From: Phytophthora quininea
Lineage: Eukaryota; Oomycota; Peronosporomycetes; Peronosporales; Peronosporaceae
DNA length: 64,000 bases
Assembly: GCA_011947345.1 (NCBI GenBank)
Contig: JAAVTG010000554.1
Coordinates: 372,001-436,000 of the forward strand
Direction of reading: 5' to 3'
Made by a program: the position numbers and the translations under genes. This document shows positions 23,830 to 36,707 of the stretch, piece by piece. Every line of letters starts with the position of its first letter. The stretch's first letter is position 1. The notes below the pieces were generated by a model. That model was given only the letters and a program-made list of their open reading frames with translations. It was not told where the DNA came from and searched no databases.

Positions 23830-26617
23830 ATGTGGCGTCGCAGCGGCACAGCGTTGAGCCAGCGCTTGGCACTGAGTGAGGAGGTGGCCGAGGCGCTGTA
23901 CGGCCGCGTGAAGCGGCCTATCGTGGCACTCGAGTCCACCATCATCTCGCACGGCATGCCGTTTCCGCAGAACTTAGAGATGGCCAAGCACGTGGAGCAA
24001 ATTGTGCGCTCCCAGGGAGCATGTCCGGCCACTGTCTGTATCGCCGAAGGGTCTCTTAAGGTCGGACTATCAGAGCAGGATCTGACGCAGCTGGCGGAGC
24101 TTGGATCGGGCGCCAAGAAGTGCTCGACCAGAGACATCGCGGCGGCGGTGACGGATAAGCGCGTGGTGGGGGCCACTACCGTATCCAGCACCATGTGAGT
24201 GGGGGTGCTGGAGGGGTTAAATCGGTGGTAACTAATAAGATTTGGTGCAGGAGGATCGCCCATGCTGCAGGCATCAAGGTGTTTGTGACGGGAGGTATCG
24301 GCGGAGTGCATCGCTTCTGCGAGGAGACGATGGGTGGGGGATTATAGAGCAGTATTTTGGAGTAAAGTGGAGGTTGTTGATGGTGTTTTGTGGTGGGCAG
24401 ATATATCGACGGACTTGATGGAGCTGTCACGCACGCCAGTGGCGGTGGTTTGTGCTGGTATCAAGTCGATTCTCGACATCCCGCGGACACTGGAGTTCCT
24501 GGAAACTCATGTACGCTATTATGCGTATGCTGCGGACTACGTAGGAACTAACGTATGATTGCTGTAGAGTGTCCCGGTGATCGGGTACCAAACCGACCAA
24601 TTCCCGGCTTTCTTCACGCAGGACAGCGGGGAGAAAGCCCACCTGCGCCGCGATACTCCACAGGACATTGCACGGCTAATCCACGAGAGTAGTGAGCTTG
24701 AGCTCCCCAACGGTCATATCATTGCCGTTCCCAACCCGAAGCCAGTGCCAACGGAGATCATCAATGAAGCCATCGAGGTATATGCGTTGTATTTTTCTTG
24801 TAGATTTTGCAGAACCACTTACTGTGCAATTTTAATCCCGCAGTTGGGACTCCAGGAAGTCGTCGAGAAGAATATCAATGGACAGGCCGTCACCCCTTAT
24901 CTACTGAAGCGAGTGAACGAAATCACACAGGGTGTGTCGCTCGAGTCCAACATTGACCTGGTTAATAACAACGCTACCGTCGGTAGTCAGGTGAGTGCGG
25001 CAGTCTACAGATGCGTGAGATGGTCTTCAAGCTTACTTGCTTATTTTCTGTCTGTTTTCCAGATTGCATGTGCGCTCTTTGACCTGGAGAATGGCAATGT
25101 TGTGGACTCGAACACGAAATCGACGTCTGGCGTTGTGTACTCTGTTCCGGAAGAGAAGGTCGAACCGTTGCGTATTCATCTAGAGAAACCCTGCTGACAT
25201 CTTATATTCTTCAAAGGCACCACACTCGAGGTCCAACTTTGACAAGCGCGTTCTTGTCGTCGGTGGCATCGTGCTAGACATCATTAGCATATCGACTGCG
25301 CCGCTTATTCGTGCCACCTCCAATATCGGTTCGGTAAAGCAATCTAGCGGCGGTACGGAACTGATTTATTATGCTCTCACTATCTCTCTTTGGGCTGACT
25401 CAACTTCGTGACTACGCCAGGTGTCGGGAGGAACATCGCAGAGTGCCTCCACCGCCTCAAAATGGACCCCTTGCTTGTGTCGTCTGTCGGCAACGACTCC
25501 CGGGATCTATTCTGCTGCAAAATCTAAAGCAGCTTGGGATGGATACTAGTGGTGTCAACGTTTCCGATGAGCTTACAACAGCGGTCTACTCAGCAATTCT
25601 GAACTCCACTGGGGACTTGGACTCATCTGTTGCAGACATGAGAGCCTTCGAGTCGATTGTACGTATATCCACTCTATTCGAAGTTGTATACTGTTTTTCT
25701 AACGACGATTATCATGTGCATTAGGAGAGTAAAAACATTTCTGACGCCGCTATCCGCACCGCCAAGCTCGTGATTGCCGATGGAAATTTGACCGCAAAGA
25801 CCATCGGAGAACTGTTCAAGCGAAGCGCAAGTCTTGGTGTGGACGTTTGGTTTGAGCCTACGTCAGTGCAGAAAGCGCTTCGTGTTGTAGAAGGCGACGG
25901 ATTGCCTGCCGTGACCTACATGTCCCCGAATGCCGATGAGCTGCATGCGATAAGCCAAGCTGTTTTGAAGAAAATGGAGGATGCCGGTGTGAGCCCAGCG
26001 CATACTGGAGCTCAAGAGCGTTTCCCATTGACACAGGAGTCGAATATCATTCCGCAAGAAGAAATGACTCGCCTAAAGAACGACCTCATCACAGGTATGC
26101 TTCATTTTTTTTATAATACAAAAATGGCTGACTTTGTGTGTGCTGGCCAGTATTGATGGCCATGGCGGACGGCGAGACAAAGAAACCCAAACACGTCGCC
26201 GTCACGCTAGGCAAGCACGGCGTGTTGGTCGGTTCTATCAACGTGTCTATCCCCGAGTTACGTGAGGTTGTGGAAGACTGCGAGTTCCCTGCTGAGATTT
26301 GGGGCATGCACCATATTCACGGCGGACACGCGGTTACGATGGTACATGTTCCTGGCGTGGAAATGCCGGTCAAAAACTCTAATGGCGCTGGTAAGTGCAA
26401 TGTTTAATGTTGTGTTGAATACGAGAAACTAATGTTGATTGTGAATAACAACAAAAAAGGTGACAGTATGGTTGGCGGCACCGTGTTTGGTTTGCTCGAA
26501 GGTCGTGACATTTTCCAGAGCTGCCACCTCGGCATGGTCGCTGCCCGAAAGAGCCTTACATCTGAGACAGCGATCTGCCCGGACTTGACTCCGCAGGCTT
26601 TGTTCTCAGAGCACTAA
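23830..26617 (+). CDS. Pseudouridine-5'-phosphate glycosidase / PfkB kinase fusion
   Basis: Bifunctional pseudouridine breakdown enzyme: a PsuG-like glycosidase (splits pseudouridine 5'-phosphate into uracil and ribose 5-phosphate) joined to a PfkB-family kinase (PsuK role). Eleven exons: 23830-24194, 24251-24333, 24401-24510, 24568-24777, 24844-24990, 25063-25158, 25217-25352, 25421-25658, 25725-26094, 26151-26390, 26460-26617; about 717 aa if one base missing at GGG (25502-25504) is allowed. PsuG part: [59 protein letters not shown]. Kinase part: [33 protein letters not shown] and the family signature NGAGDSMVGG across the last intron. An N-terminal [15 protein letters not shown] could be a mitochondrial signal. 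The start lies only 76 bp from the Harbinger target site. Confidence 0.9.
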
Positions 26618-26748
26618 CTTGAGTGTCCAAGTCAAGTGGTAGGGTGACAGTGACGCGTGCTTTTATTTCGTGCAGAGCGTTGAGTAGTGCAGTGTCTGTC
26701 ATTTGAGGTATCAATATGTTCAACGAGTTGCCTTTCCTCGCCTCGCTT

Positions 26749-27959
26749 CTATTGTTGTTGGAATTCCTGCGCGAACACACCGATGAGGCGCACGAGTTCC
26801 TTTTGCAGGCCACTGTTCTTGGTGGCAACAAAGGCCTGTACGGCACTCTGCTCGCTGGAAGTGCTCGGCTTCTTGGTCAGACTGCACGAGATCTGTCCAC
26901 AACACGGTAAAACATTGAGTTGGCGTATCCTTCCCCATCGTAAGAGACCGTATCTCGCTCACCTCGTAGTCCGCGTCGTTTGAAATGTCGTTCATGGCGT
27001 ACGATCCCTTGCAGGTGCTGCCGCCGCTGATCGAGATCTCGAACGGCAGCTTAAAGTTAAAGTCGAAGAGGTACCGCTTCTTGCCACGCACGACGCAGAT
27101 GCTAGCATCACCAGAGATCTTCTCCGGCGCCTTCAAAGTCGCCTGGAGATTTCCCTCCGAGTAGGTTGCACCCGTAAATACCGCACTCCATTGCTCCTCC
27201 GCCCACTTGGTCACCACTCGCTCCTCAAATGTACCAGCCGAGTTCCATGCTGAGCCTTCATTTGACACAGGAGCTGCAATCTACTCACAAAGTAAAAGGA
27301 TCAGCACAGCACTCCAACCTCCTACAAGGAAGCAATACTCACCGGCTTGGGCTCGATCTTCTGCGGCGCAATGTCTCCAATCAGACTCTTTTCTTCCTTG
27401 GACAGCTCCCGGTGGAAGTATGGCATCCCGTTCTTGTAGCCACGCATGTCTTCAGGCAGATCCGGTTCATCCGCCACCACCACCGACGACGCATTGCTCT
27501 TTCTAGGTTTAGAAGCTGGTGCACTGGTCGTCGAGCTGCTAGAGCTTGTAGGGGACTTGGTCGGCGGCCGACGCGGAGGCTCTGCCTTCTTGGGGGTTCA
27601 GGCTTCTTGCAGATGCGCTTGTGGAACTGCCAGTCGCTGGCCTGGCACTTGCGCGCGCAGTAGACGGCCTTCTTGCACACCGAGCACTTGAGCTTGGCGC
27701 CAGGCTTGCTGCAGTTGCGGCATGTAGCTGCGGCGGGCGCCACCTTGGGCTCCGAGCTCTGGGTCTGGGGCTTCTTGCTCTCGTCCTCCAGGTCCTTGCC
27801 GATGTCCTTAAAGCGAGAGTAGTCGTTGACGTCCACCTTGACCTCCTGCGAGCGCTCGATGAGCGAGTTGGCGTCGAAGTCGTCGCCGGTGGACAGAGGG
27901 GACGGGTCCCAGCCCACGTTAAGGCTCTTGGCGTCGGTATCAGGCACGGACGTCGCCAT
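26749..27959 (-). CDS. MYND zinc finger + Aha1 N-domain protein
   Basis: Combines a MYND finger with an Aha1_N domain, the Hsp90-binding, ATPase-stimulating module. Starts at 27959 (MATSVPDTDAKSLNVGWDP). MYND: CRNCSKPGAKLKCSVC, YCARKCQASDWQFHKRIC. Then a Pro/Ser-rich linker and, after introns (27281-27342, 26893-26962), WNSAGTFEERVVTKWAEE, GDASICVVRGKKRYLFDFNF and NDISNDADYE, ending in a short helix (LVRLIGVFAQEFQQQ) at 26749. One frame change at GGGGG (27592-27596) in the linker is best read as a missing base. It probably acts as a cytosolic Hsp90 co-chaperone, with MYND as a protein-binding module; that role is inferred from domains only. Confidence 0.85.
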
Positions 27960-28061
27960 CGCTTGGGTCGCTTTTGCGAACTGAGTCGGCAGCCGTTTCT
28001 GTACCTCCCCATCGAAGATTCTGGAAATGGCTACAAAAGGCAACTAGTCGACCATCACTCT

Positions 28062-29646
28062 TTATGGCAAGGATATTAGGCTGCTGGAAGGCGTCTTCAG
28101 GTCTTCCAGCCTCTCGACAGCGTGGCGCGTGAGCGGAATGAGGACGGACTCGATGGAGAGACCGACTAGATAAACGGCCACAGCGGCCATGAAGCACAGT
28201 CGGTAGCCGAACGCGTCCACGATGATGCCGCCGAGCACGGCACTGCCCGCCCAGGAGGCCGCAGTCAGCCCTTCCAAGGCGTTCCATCGGGCGCGATGGG
28301 ACTTTGGAACAAAGTCCATGAGGATCGACCGGCGCAGTGGCTCCGTGCTCTGCATCAGCGCCCCGTGCGCTACGAACAGCACACTTTGGTCCTCCACGTC
28401 GTGGGAGACGGCCATCAGCAGCAAACTAAGCGTGCCAAGCGCGCGGGTGACGACAATGATCGGCATTCGTCCCGTGGAGTTGGATGCCATCTGCGCTAAA
28501 AACGACAGCAGCGCCGTGCACAGCGGCTGGAGGGCGAACAGAGTCTGCACTCGCACAGGTGAGAGATCGAACTCTCGTAAGAAGAAGAGCGGGAAGAACG
28601 CCGTGACGAGGCCTGTGCCGTTGCTCACGATAAAGTCCGACACAAACAGCAAGAACGGCACGTGAGCTGCGTCGAGCATCTCGCAACACGCAGACACGGG
28701 ACGAACTGGCGTGTTGTCTCCTTCCGAGCTCAGGGTGCTGCCGCTGTAGCTGTGCCGAGCAGCGCCGAAGAAATAGCTGGTGCCTGCTGAAGGAGCTCGT
28801 CCAGAACGGAGCAGCTGAGAGAACTCACTTGTCGAGGTCAAAGCCGCCCGAGAGTACGATCTGCCGCGGTTAGAAGCGATGCTCTCGGCGTCGCTAAATT
28901 CCGCAGTGAAGTTGCGCTCGATCGAGCTCAACTCGCGCTCCACCGCCATCACGTACTGTCGGTTCTCGAACGCCAGGTCATCATCGAATTGAAACAAAGT
29001 CACCATGGAGATCGCTGCAAGAAGCCCGCCGAAAAGCAGAACGGGGCGAAGTGCCGCTAGCGTCCAGGTGTCGCCGTACTTCCAGAGCAACAATATGGCC
29101 GTCGTGGGCCCCAGCACTAGCGCAGAGTTCCGCATGACGTACTTGAGTGTGAAAGGAGCCGATCGATGGCCCATCGGCACCGAGTCGGCAAAGAGAGCTT
29201 CCATCGCAGAGCTCTGAAAGGCGGTAAACGCTCCCCATATCCCGAAGGCGACGTATATGAGCAGCATGTCCCCCAACTCGAACGCCAACCCTGTCATCAC
29301 GGAAGCTGCGAACCCGACGACACCCGCAAGAACGAGGATGCGATCTCGACGCGTGTGGTCTGCCGCATACCCGGCGGGAAAAGCACACAAGAGTTGAGCA
29401 AGGCCCTGGATTCCCTTGACGAAGCCGACTGGCGCGTTCGAAGCCGTCAAGATGAAGACGTAGCCGGAGAGAATTTGCTGGGAGATGATGCTGTCGTCCA
29501 CGAGGCTTGTCAGTCACGCAAGTTTTCCCTCCAAACGTCCATTATCATCGACGATCGACGCACCTGCTTGCCGACCAGTAGACCACAGTAAAGAGGAACG
29601 CGAGCTGCACATTGTGCTCCATCAGTCCCCACGGCACCTCCCGCAT
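28062..29646 (-). CDS. Major-facilitator-type membrane transporter
   Basis: Likely 12-helix MFS transporter. Starts at 29646 (MREVPWGLMEHNVQLAFLFTVVYW) with one intron (29506-29563, 58 bp) joining YWSAS to SLVDDSIISQQ. Visible: the first-loop motif region GFVKGIQGLAQLLCAFPAGYAADHTRRDRI (typical G-x-x-x-D-x-x-x-R type), alternating hydrophobic segments, a long Ser-rich central loop (GRSYSRAALTSTSEFSQ) and a second half with SHRARWNALEGLTAASWAGSAVLGG. Substrate unknown. A start further upstream (MRRCSAVL, about 29779) is possible but needs a frame change. Divergent from the GH3 array across about 1 kb. Confidence 0.8.
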
Positions 29647-30616
29647 TGTTGTGCACGTAGATCTGAGCTCGAGGAAGAAGTTGTTGTCGAACAATCCATC
29701 GGCATTGACAGAGTCGTTTCTTGGCAGAGTATATTGGCGAGAAACGGCCCTGGGGCCAAGACGGCACTGCAGCGTCGCATGACGGGGAGTGTGGCGCCCC
29801 TCGCACTGTTCCGACCGGGTTAGCAGCATGATGCAGACGGCATCCGACCAGGTACGCCTGATCCCCACGCTGTTCAACGGTGTTGGACGAGCTTTACCTG
29901 CCGTGGTCGACTCGACCCGCTTCAACCACCGCTCTGCCGTTGAACTTCAAGATTTACTTGCCGCGGTCGCCGGCACGAGGGCGAGGCAACGAACTTGCTG
30001 GTTATTAGCACAAGGTGACTCGGTTGGTTGGTGTGAGATTGCCTGGTGTCGCTGCGACGATTACCATTCGATCTCGTGGCGTTTTGTATCGGAGCGCATG
30101 GAGCAAAGACCCGAGCTTGGACGAAGGTCCCACCTCGCTACAGCAATCATTAGACTTTGAAGTTGGTGGTCGCTTGGTTTCAAGGGACAGCTGGTAGGTG
30201 ATCTCCAGCTAGCAGCTAGCAGTCAGCTTTCATTTTATGTCAGTGGTCACCAAAGGAGCTCGGCAGTGTTAATCCCCGCGGCGATCACCATGAATGATCT
30301 CCAAGACAGCAAAATGATGCAGGGCTTCCGCGTCGTTAGTTCCCGGCGATGGAGTGTTCGTGTTGACAAGTCCGCGGTACCGGTGCCACTTCAAGTTGAA
30401 GAGACCGCAATGCTGGCGCGACTAGCTCATTTCAAACGTTGCAAGGTATCCCGCAGTGTGCTTGACCGCCACGCCACAGACAGACAGGCTTGATGGCACG
30501 AGGGACCTCGCATTTGACTTAGGTCTGGCGGCAGCACCGGCAAACTGGAGCGCCCACTTCCCAATCTCCACGGGGCAGCCCACAACTACCAGTCTTGTTG
30601 CAACAGTTGATGCGTC
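29647..30616. other. Intergenic between MFS gene and GH3 array
   Basis: Only weak ORFs (such as 29789-30160). Expected to hold the promoters of both divergent genes. Confidence 0.4.
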
Positions 30617-32979
30617 ATGTTGACCTCGTGGGTGTCGGCAATCGGAGGCTTCGCAGCGCTAGTAGCCCTTCAAGTTGCAGGCGGCCAGCCTGGCGACGAC
30701 GTCTACGAGTCTCAGGCCCAAGCCATCGTCGACGGCTTCGATGTGGCGCAGGTGCTCGGCCAAATGACGCAGATCACCATCACGCAAGTTCTCAACAGCG
30801 ACTACACCCTGAACGAAGATTCAGTGCGCACCTACGCCAAGATGAACGTCGGGTCTTACCTCAACACGCCGTGGGGCAGCGAGGTCGATGGCAAGTGGGG
30901 TTGGAATGCCACCGAGTGGCGTGCCATCGTGACGCGCATCCAAGAGATCACCATAGAGGAGAACGGAGGACACCCGATGGTATACGGGATCGACTCGGTG
31001 CACGGCGCCATCTACATCTCCGGGGCGGTGATCTTCGGGCAAGAAATTAATGCTGGCGCGAGCTTCAATCCCGACCTCGTCTACGAAATGGGAAGGATCA
31101 CTGGTAGGGATACGGAAGCCGCCGGTATCCCGTGGATTTTTGGCCCCATTCTCGATCTCTCTCAAAACCCGCTGTGGGCGCGCACGTACGAGACGTTCGG
31201 GAAGACCCGTACTTGTGCTCGGTGCTAGGCGAGGCAATTATCAAGGGACTGCAGAGCAACAACCAGACGGCTGCCTGCATGAAACATTTCGTCGGCTACT
31301 CCAAAACCCCGACTGGCCACGACCGAGACGGCGTAACCATGGCCGATTTCGACTTGCTTAACTACTTTGTCAAGCCGTACCAGGCCGGAATCGAGGCGGG
31401 GGCGATGACGACAATGGAAAACTACATCTCCATCAATGGCATCCCTGTGGTGGCCAACACGAAGATCCTCGAGGACCTCATCCGAAGCGACCTCGGCTAC
31501 GACGGCGTTGTCGTCACAGATTGGGCCGAGATTAACAACCTCAAGGACTGGCACCGCGTCGTCGACACCTACGAAGAAGCTGTGCGCTTGTCGCTCACCC
31601 GAACAGCTCTCGATATGAGCATGGTCCCTTACGACACGGAGTTCATCACGTACGCTACGGAGATGCTCAACGCTTTCCCAGAGTACGAAGACCGCTTGCG
31701 TGAATCCGCCAAGCGTATCATTAAGCTCAAGCTCAAGCTTGGGCTGTACGAGACTCCTGTGCCCGGTGCAGACAACGAGTTCCTCGTGGGCAACGACGAC
31801 GACAAGGCAGTGGCCTTGGACTTGGCTCGCGAGTCGATTGTTCTCTTGAAGAACAACGACAACATCCTCCCTCTCGCCAACGGGTCGTCGGTCTTCCTAA
31901 CGGGCCACTCTGCAGACAACATTGGTTATCAGTGTGGCGGCTGGAGCGTGGCTTGGCAGGGGTATTCGGGCAACGACATGTTCCCGAACGGGGTTTCTGT
32001 TCGTCAAGGAATGGAAAACGTGGTCGGCAACGACTCGTTCACATACTTCAACGGTTTGAACGCGGACGGCAGCTACACCTCTGAGGATCTAGCTACAGCC
32101 GTGGCGCTTGCGGGCCAACACGAGTACACGATCGCTGTGATCGGCGAGCACTCGTACGCAGAGAAGGCCGGCGACATTGACGACTTGGCACTACCTTCCG
32201 GGCAAGTAGCTTACGTTGAAGCGCTGGCTGCTACGGGGACAAAGATCATCCTGGTTTTGTTTGAAGGTCGTCCACGACTGCTCGACACACTGCCCGACAC
32301 CGCGACCGCTGTGATCCATGGCTTGTTGGCATGCGAACTTGGTGGGCAAGCGATGGCGGAGATCCTCTACGGCGAGGTGAACCCGAGCGGCAAGCTCCCG
32401 CTTACGTACCCGAAGGACTCGGCCAACGTGATGATTCCGTACAACCACCGCGTGACCACCAAGTGCGTCGACGACTCCGGATCCTACGTCGATTGCGAAA
32501 TGCAGTGGGATTTCGGCACGGGGCTCAGTTACACCGAGTTCACGTACTCGGCGGTCACGTTGAGCAAGACGACCGTGTCCGGGCCAGACGACTCTTTGAC
32601 TGCGTCGGTGTTCGTGACCAACTCGGGCTCCGTCAAGGGCAAAGAGACGGTGATGCTGTTCGTGATCCAGCCGTACCGCTTGATCTCTGTCCCGGAAGTC
32701 AAAATGCTGCGCAAATTCGAGAAGATCGAGTTGGAGCCTGGAATCTCAAAGGAGGTCACCTTCACTTTGGCGGCGGACGACTGGAGCGTGTACGATCCAC
32801 AGATCGGCAATGGCTTCAACCAAGTCGCCGAGGACGGCACGTTTGTCGTGGCGATCAAGCCCGACACGGACTGCGACGTGTACAACTCGATCACCAACGA
32901 CCTGTGCGCCTCGTTCACCCTCGACACGGGGACGGTCAACTTTGGCATTAACGAGACGACGTCGCGCCGCCGCTGGTAG
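30617..32979 (+). CDS. GH3 beta-glucosidase, copy 1
   Basis: Secreted glycoside hydrolase family 3 enzyme, expected to release glucose from cellobiose and other beta-glucosides outside the cell. Starts at 30617 (MLTSWVSAIGGFAALVALQVAGG, a signal peptide). N-domain motifs: GIDSVHGAIY, KHFVGYSKTPTGHDRDG and the nucleophile segment GVVVTDWAEINNL (Asp). C-domain: SIVLLKNNDNILPL, CGGWSVAWQGYSGND, VIGEHSYAEKAGDIDDL, ELGGQAMAEILYGEVNPSGKLPLTYP; then a fibronectin-III-like domain to 32979. One frame change at GGG (31199-31201) inside TFGEDPY; one missing G restores 787 aa, the length of its neighbours. The product ends in a short NETTSRRRW tail with no anchor signal. Confidence 0.92.
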
Positions 32980-33748
32980 ACGGCGCTCCATACGAGTAAG
33001 TAGACAGCACGATACAGAGTATGTGCAGGTGTCTTCATGTATTCAATGGACATATTGTCTGCGCCGTCTTGAACTGCTGTTTACAGGCGTTCCCAAACCA
33101 TTGTTGTGTTTTGAAGTTCACGACTGTGGCGACTGCGAAATTGCGGCAGCTGGATCGGATACTGTGCGGTGGGGAAAGCCTTCAAGGACGAAAGCTGCTC
33201 GTTCCAACCGACTAGACGTTGGAGAAGTACTATCGTCGTCGTAAATTCCTTGCAGTCAATAATGCCTCTCCGACATTCAAACAGTATCGCCTTGACCATT
33301 AGTACGGCAAACAGGCGATGCGTAAAGTTTTTGTGAAGAAAATAAGAAAATCCCCTTGCCTCTTCAAAGTTAGCCAACGTGCCAACAACTCGTTCAGACT
33401 CTTGTGAGCAGACATTAGACTGTTCGTCGGTCCAAGGCCTGCAGGCACAACTCGCAGATCGGAATCCTGATGTCAAAGGATTTGAACTCGCTCGCGGCTG
33501 CGGGAGGGGTTCTTTCGTGGCCGAAAGGCGAGCCAAACCACCAGCGGGCTCAGCTTTGTCAAAACCATCCGGTGCTGCCGGTAAACTGCTCGATGGTTCC
33601 TGCCGGACAAGGCTGCCGTATGATTTCCGGGTGGTTGGCAGGTGCATCTTTCGCTGGCTCACTTTCAATTCTCCTCACTGCCCCGCACAGGATCAGCCGC
33701 AGTCATCCCCGAAGTTTTAACCTCTCATTCCGTTGAACCAGCACGCCA
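32980..33748. other. Intergenic between GH3 copies 1 and 2
   Basis: No gene seen. Holds the terminator of copy 1 and promoter of copy 2; the minus-strand ORFs here have no domain. Confidence 0.45.
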
Positions 33749-36141
33749 ATGTGGACGAAGACATTCGCCGGTATTGCCGCCGTTGCGACTTTGTCGGGAC
33801 TTCCCGGTGCAGTGGTGACTGCCGACAACTATGACGCCAAGGCCCAGGAGATCGTCGACAAGTTCTCGATCGAGCAAGTGATCGGCGAGATGACGCAGAT
33901 AGACATCAGCCTCGTCATCTACCCCGAGGACAACACGCTGAATGAGGACGCCGTCCGTACGTTCGCCAAGCAGCACGTTGGGTCGTACCTCAACACGATT
34001 TGGGACGAACCGCTAGGCAACAAGTTCGGCTGGAATGCAACCGAGTTCCGTGACATTGTCGGCCGCATCCAGAAGATCACGATGGAGGAGAACAACGGCC
34101 ACCCGATCCTGTACGGCCTTGACTCGGTTCACGGCGCCAACTACGTCGGAGGCGCAATTATTTTCCCCACCAAATCAATTCCGGCGCCAGCTTCAACCCC
34201 GATCTGGTCTACAAAATGGGCCAAATCACCGCCCGTGACACCCTTGCTGCTGGCATCCCCTGGATCTTCGGCCCCATTCTCGAGATCTCACGGAACCCCT
34301 TGTGGGCTCGCACACACGAGACGTTCGGTGAGGACACGTACATGGTCACCGTCCTCGGCGAAGCTCTGATCCGAGGGCTCCAGAGCAACAATCAGACAGC
34401 TGCCTGCATGAAGCATTTCATCGGGTACTCAAAGACCCCCACCGGCCACGACCGGGATGGCGTGGTGATTGACGACTTCGACCTGCTGAACTACTTCCTC
34501 CCGCCGTTTAAGGCTGCGATTAAAGCTGGCGCGATGACTGTCATGGAGAACTACATCTCGCTCAACGGTGTGCCCGTCGTGGCGAACTCCAAGATCCTCA
34601 ACGACCTACTGCGCAAGGACCTCGGTTTTGACGGGCTGCTGGTGTCAGACTGGGCGGAGATCAACAACCTCAAGGACTGGCATCGCGTTGTCGACACGTA
34701 CGAAGACGCCGTTCGGCTCTCGCTCTCGCGCACCTCGCTCGACATGAGTATGGTTCCGAACGACACCATGTTCATCAACTACACGCAGAACATGGTGGAC
34801 AGCTACCCGCAGTACGAGACCCGCTTACGCGAGTCGGCCAAGCGAAGTGTCAAGCTCAAACTCCAGCTTGGACTCTACGAGACCCCTGTCCCCGGTGCGG
34901 AAAACGAGTTCCTGGTGGGCAACGATGAAGACAGAACTGCCGCTCTCAACACGGCACGCGAGTCGATTGTACTGCTGAAGAACGACAACGGAATCTTGCC
35001 TCTATCTAAACAAGCGTCGGTCTTCCTCACGGGGCACTCGGCAGACAACGTAGGTCACCAATGCGGCGGATGGACCGTGGCATGGCAAGGTTACTCGGGC
35101 AACGAGATGTTCCCGAATGGAGTTTCGGTTCGCAAGGGTCTTGAAGACCTGGTGGGTAACAGCTCCTTCTCTTACTTCAACGGATTGTACGACAACGGCA
35201 CGTACTCCGATGCCGACCTGGCCACGGCCGTGCAGCTTGCCAGTCAGCACGAATTCACCATTGCAGTCATCGGCGAGAAGCAGTACACCGAAAAGCCTGG
35301 TGATATCGACGACTTGGCTCTTCCTGAAGGTCAGATCAAGTACGTCGAGGCACTCGCCAACACCGGCACCAAGGTCATTATTGTGTTGTTCGGAGGCCGC
35401 CCGCGTCTTCTTGGCTCGATCCCTGACAAGGCGACGGCGATAATCGACGGTCTCCTGCCGTGCGAGCTCGGAGGACAAGCGATGGCTGAAATCTTGTACG
35501 GCGATGTGAACCCGAGCGGAAGGCTCCCAATTACGTACCCCAAGGACGAGGCCAACGTCGCGATCCCGTACAACCACCGCGTGAGCACTCAGTGTGCCTA
35601 CGACCACTGCTGGATGCAATGGGATTTCGGCACAGGTCTCAGCTACACGCAGTTCAGCTACTCACCGGTGGCGCTTAGCAAGTCGACGGTCACTGGCGCT
35701 CAGGACTCTGTCACTGCCACTGTGACCGTCACCAATACGGGATCTCGCGCCGGTAAGGAGACGGTCATGCTGTTCCTCACGCAGCCGTTCCGGTTGATCT
35801 CGGTCCCCGAAGTGAAGATGCTGAAGAAGTTCTCCAAGATCGAGCTCCAACCGGGCGAGGCCAAGGATGTGGCTTTCACGCTCACGGCTGACGACTGGAG
35901 TGTGTACAACCCGCAGATCGGAAGCGGCTTCAAGCAGGTCGCGGAAGACGGCAAGTTCGTCGTGGCTATCAAGCCGGACACTTGGTGCGACGTCTACCAC
36001 AACATCACGAACCCGCTCTGCGCCGTGTTCACGCTCAACACGGGCAACGACCACTTCGACTTCGGAAATGGTGAGGTTGGCACCCCTGCAACCACAGCAC
36101 CAGCATCTGACACCGGAGCTGGCACCGTTCACACCAACTAG
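33749..36141 (+). CDS. GH3 beta-glucosidase, copy 2
   Basis: Starts at 33749 (MWTKTFAGIAAVATLSGLPGA, signal peptide). Same domain order as copy 1: GLDSVHGANY, KHFIGYSKTPTGHDRDG, nucleophile in GLLVSDWAEI, SIVLLKNDNGILPL, CGGWTVAWQGYSGNE, VIGEKQYTEKPGDIDDL, then the Fn3-like domain. It carries a Thr/Ala-rich tail (TTAPASDTGAGTVHTN), probably O-glycosylated. One frame change at CCCC (34165-34168), in the segment IIFPHQINSGASF; adding one C gives 797 aa. Many N-x-S/T glycosylation sites are visible. Confidence 0.92.
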
Positions 36142-36707
36142 GAGACTACTGTCCTAAAGAGCAAGTTTGTAAGTTCTGCATGATTACCGATAAAGAGATA
36201 AAGAGATCAATCAGCTGAGAGGCGCCTCAGACGACGGCTTCATGCTTACTCGCATTGCTGAAGTAGTAATATCAAGGTTGATAGAGCTACGATTTGAATT
36301 CGTGTGGGCGAGGAGCCCACCGAGACAGGCCTATCCGATGTCGTTCGTCAGCGGGAAATGCTTAGCGCATACAATTCCACTTAGTGTTGCGGTCCGTGTG
36401 CATTCTTGAGCCCATCCGGTATTGCTTCTCTTGAAGATACAAGTCCGGGGACGGGGAAGACGTGTGGCGCGCGATTAAACAACTTGCAAACGAGTCGTAA
36501 TCGATGCTCGACCGCTACGTTGATACGCATGGGCAACGCCATGCCTAGCCAGTGGATAAGCGCATGAGTTGCGGGAAGCAACGGTGGAGTCATGCCGCAT
36601 GACTCCACCGCTGTTTCCCGTCCTCCCTGCAGTTCACTTTTCATTTCTCCACTGCTTGGACGCAGTACACACAACCTCTCGGGTCGTTCGTCCTCTCACC
36701 GAGTACT
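36142..36707. other. Intergenic between GH3 copies 2 and 3, with an inverted repeat
   Basis: No gene. Contains the near-perfect inverted repeat listed at 36582-36610, about 100 bp before the ATG of copy 3. Confidence 0.5.
36582..36610. repeat. Near-perfect palindrome upstream of GH3 copy 3
   Basis: Arms of 14 bp (CGGTGGAGTCATGC and its complement) around a single central base. Weaker symmetry extends about 10 bp outward on each side (CGGGAA / TTCCCG). It could be a binding site for a dimeric regulator, a hairpin in the 5' leader, or the trace of a transposon end. Confidence 0.75.
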
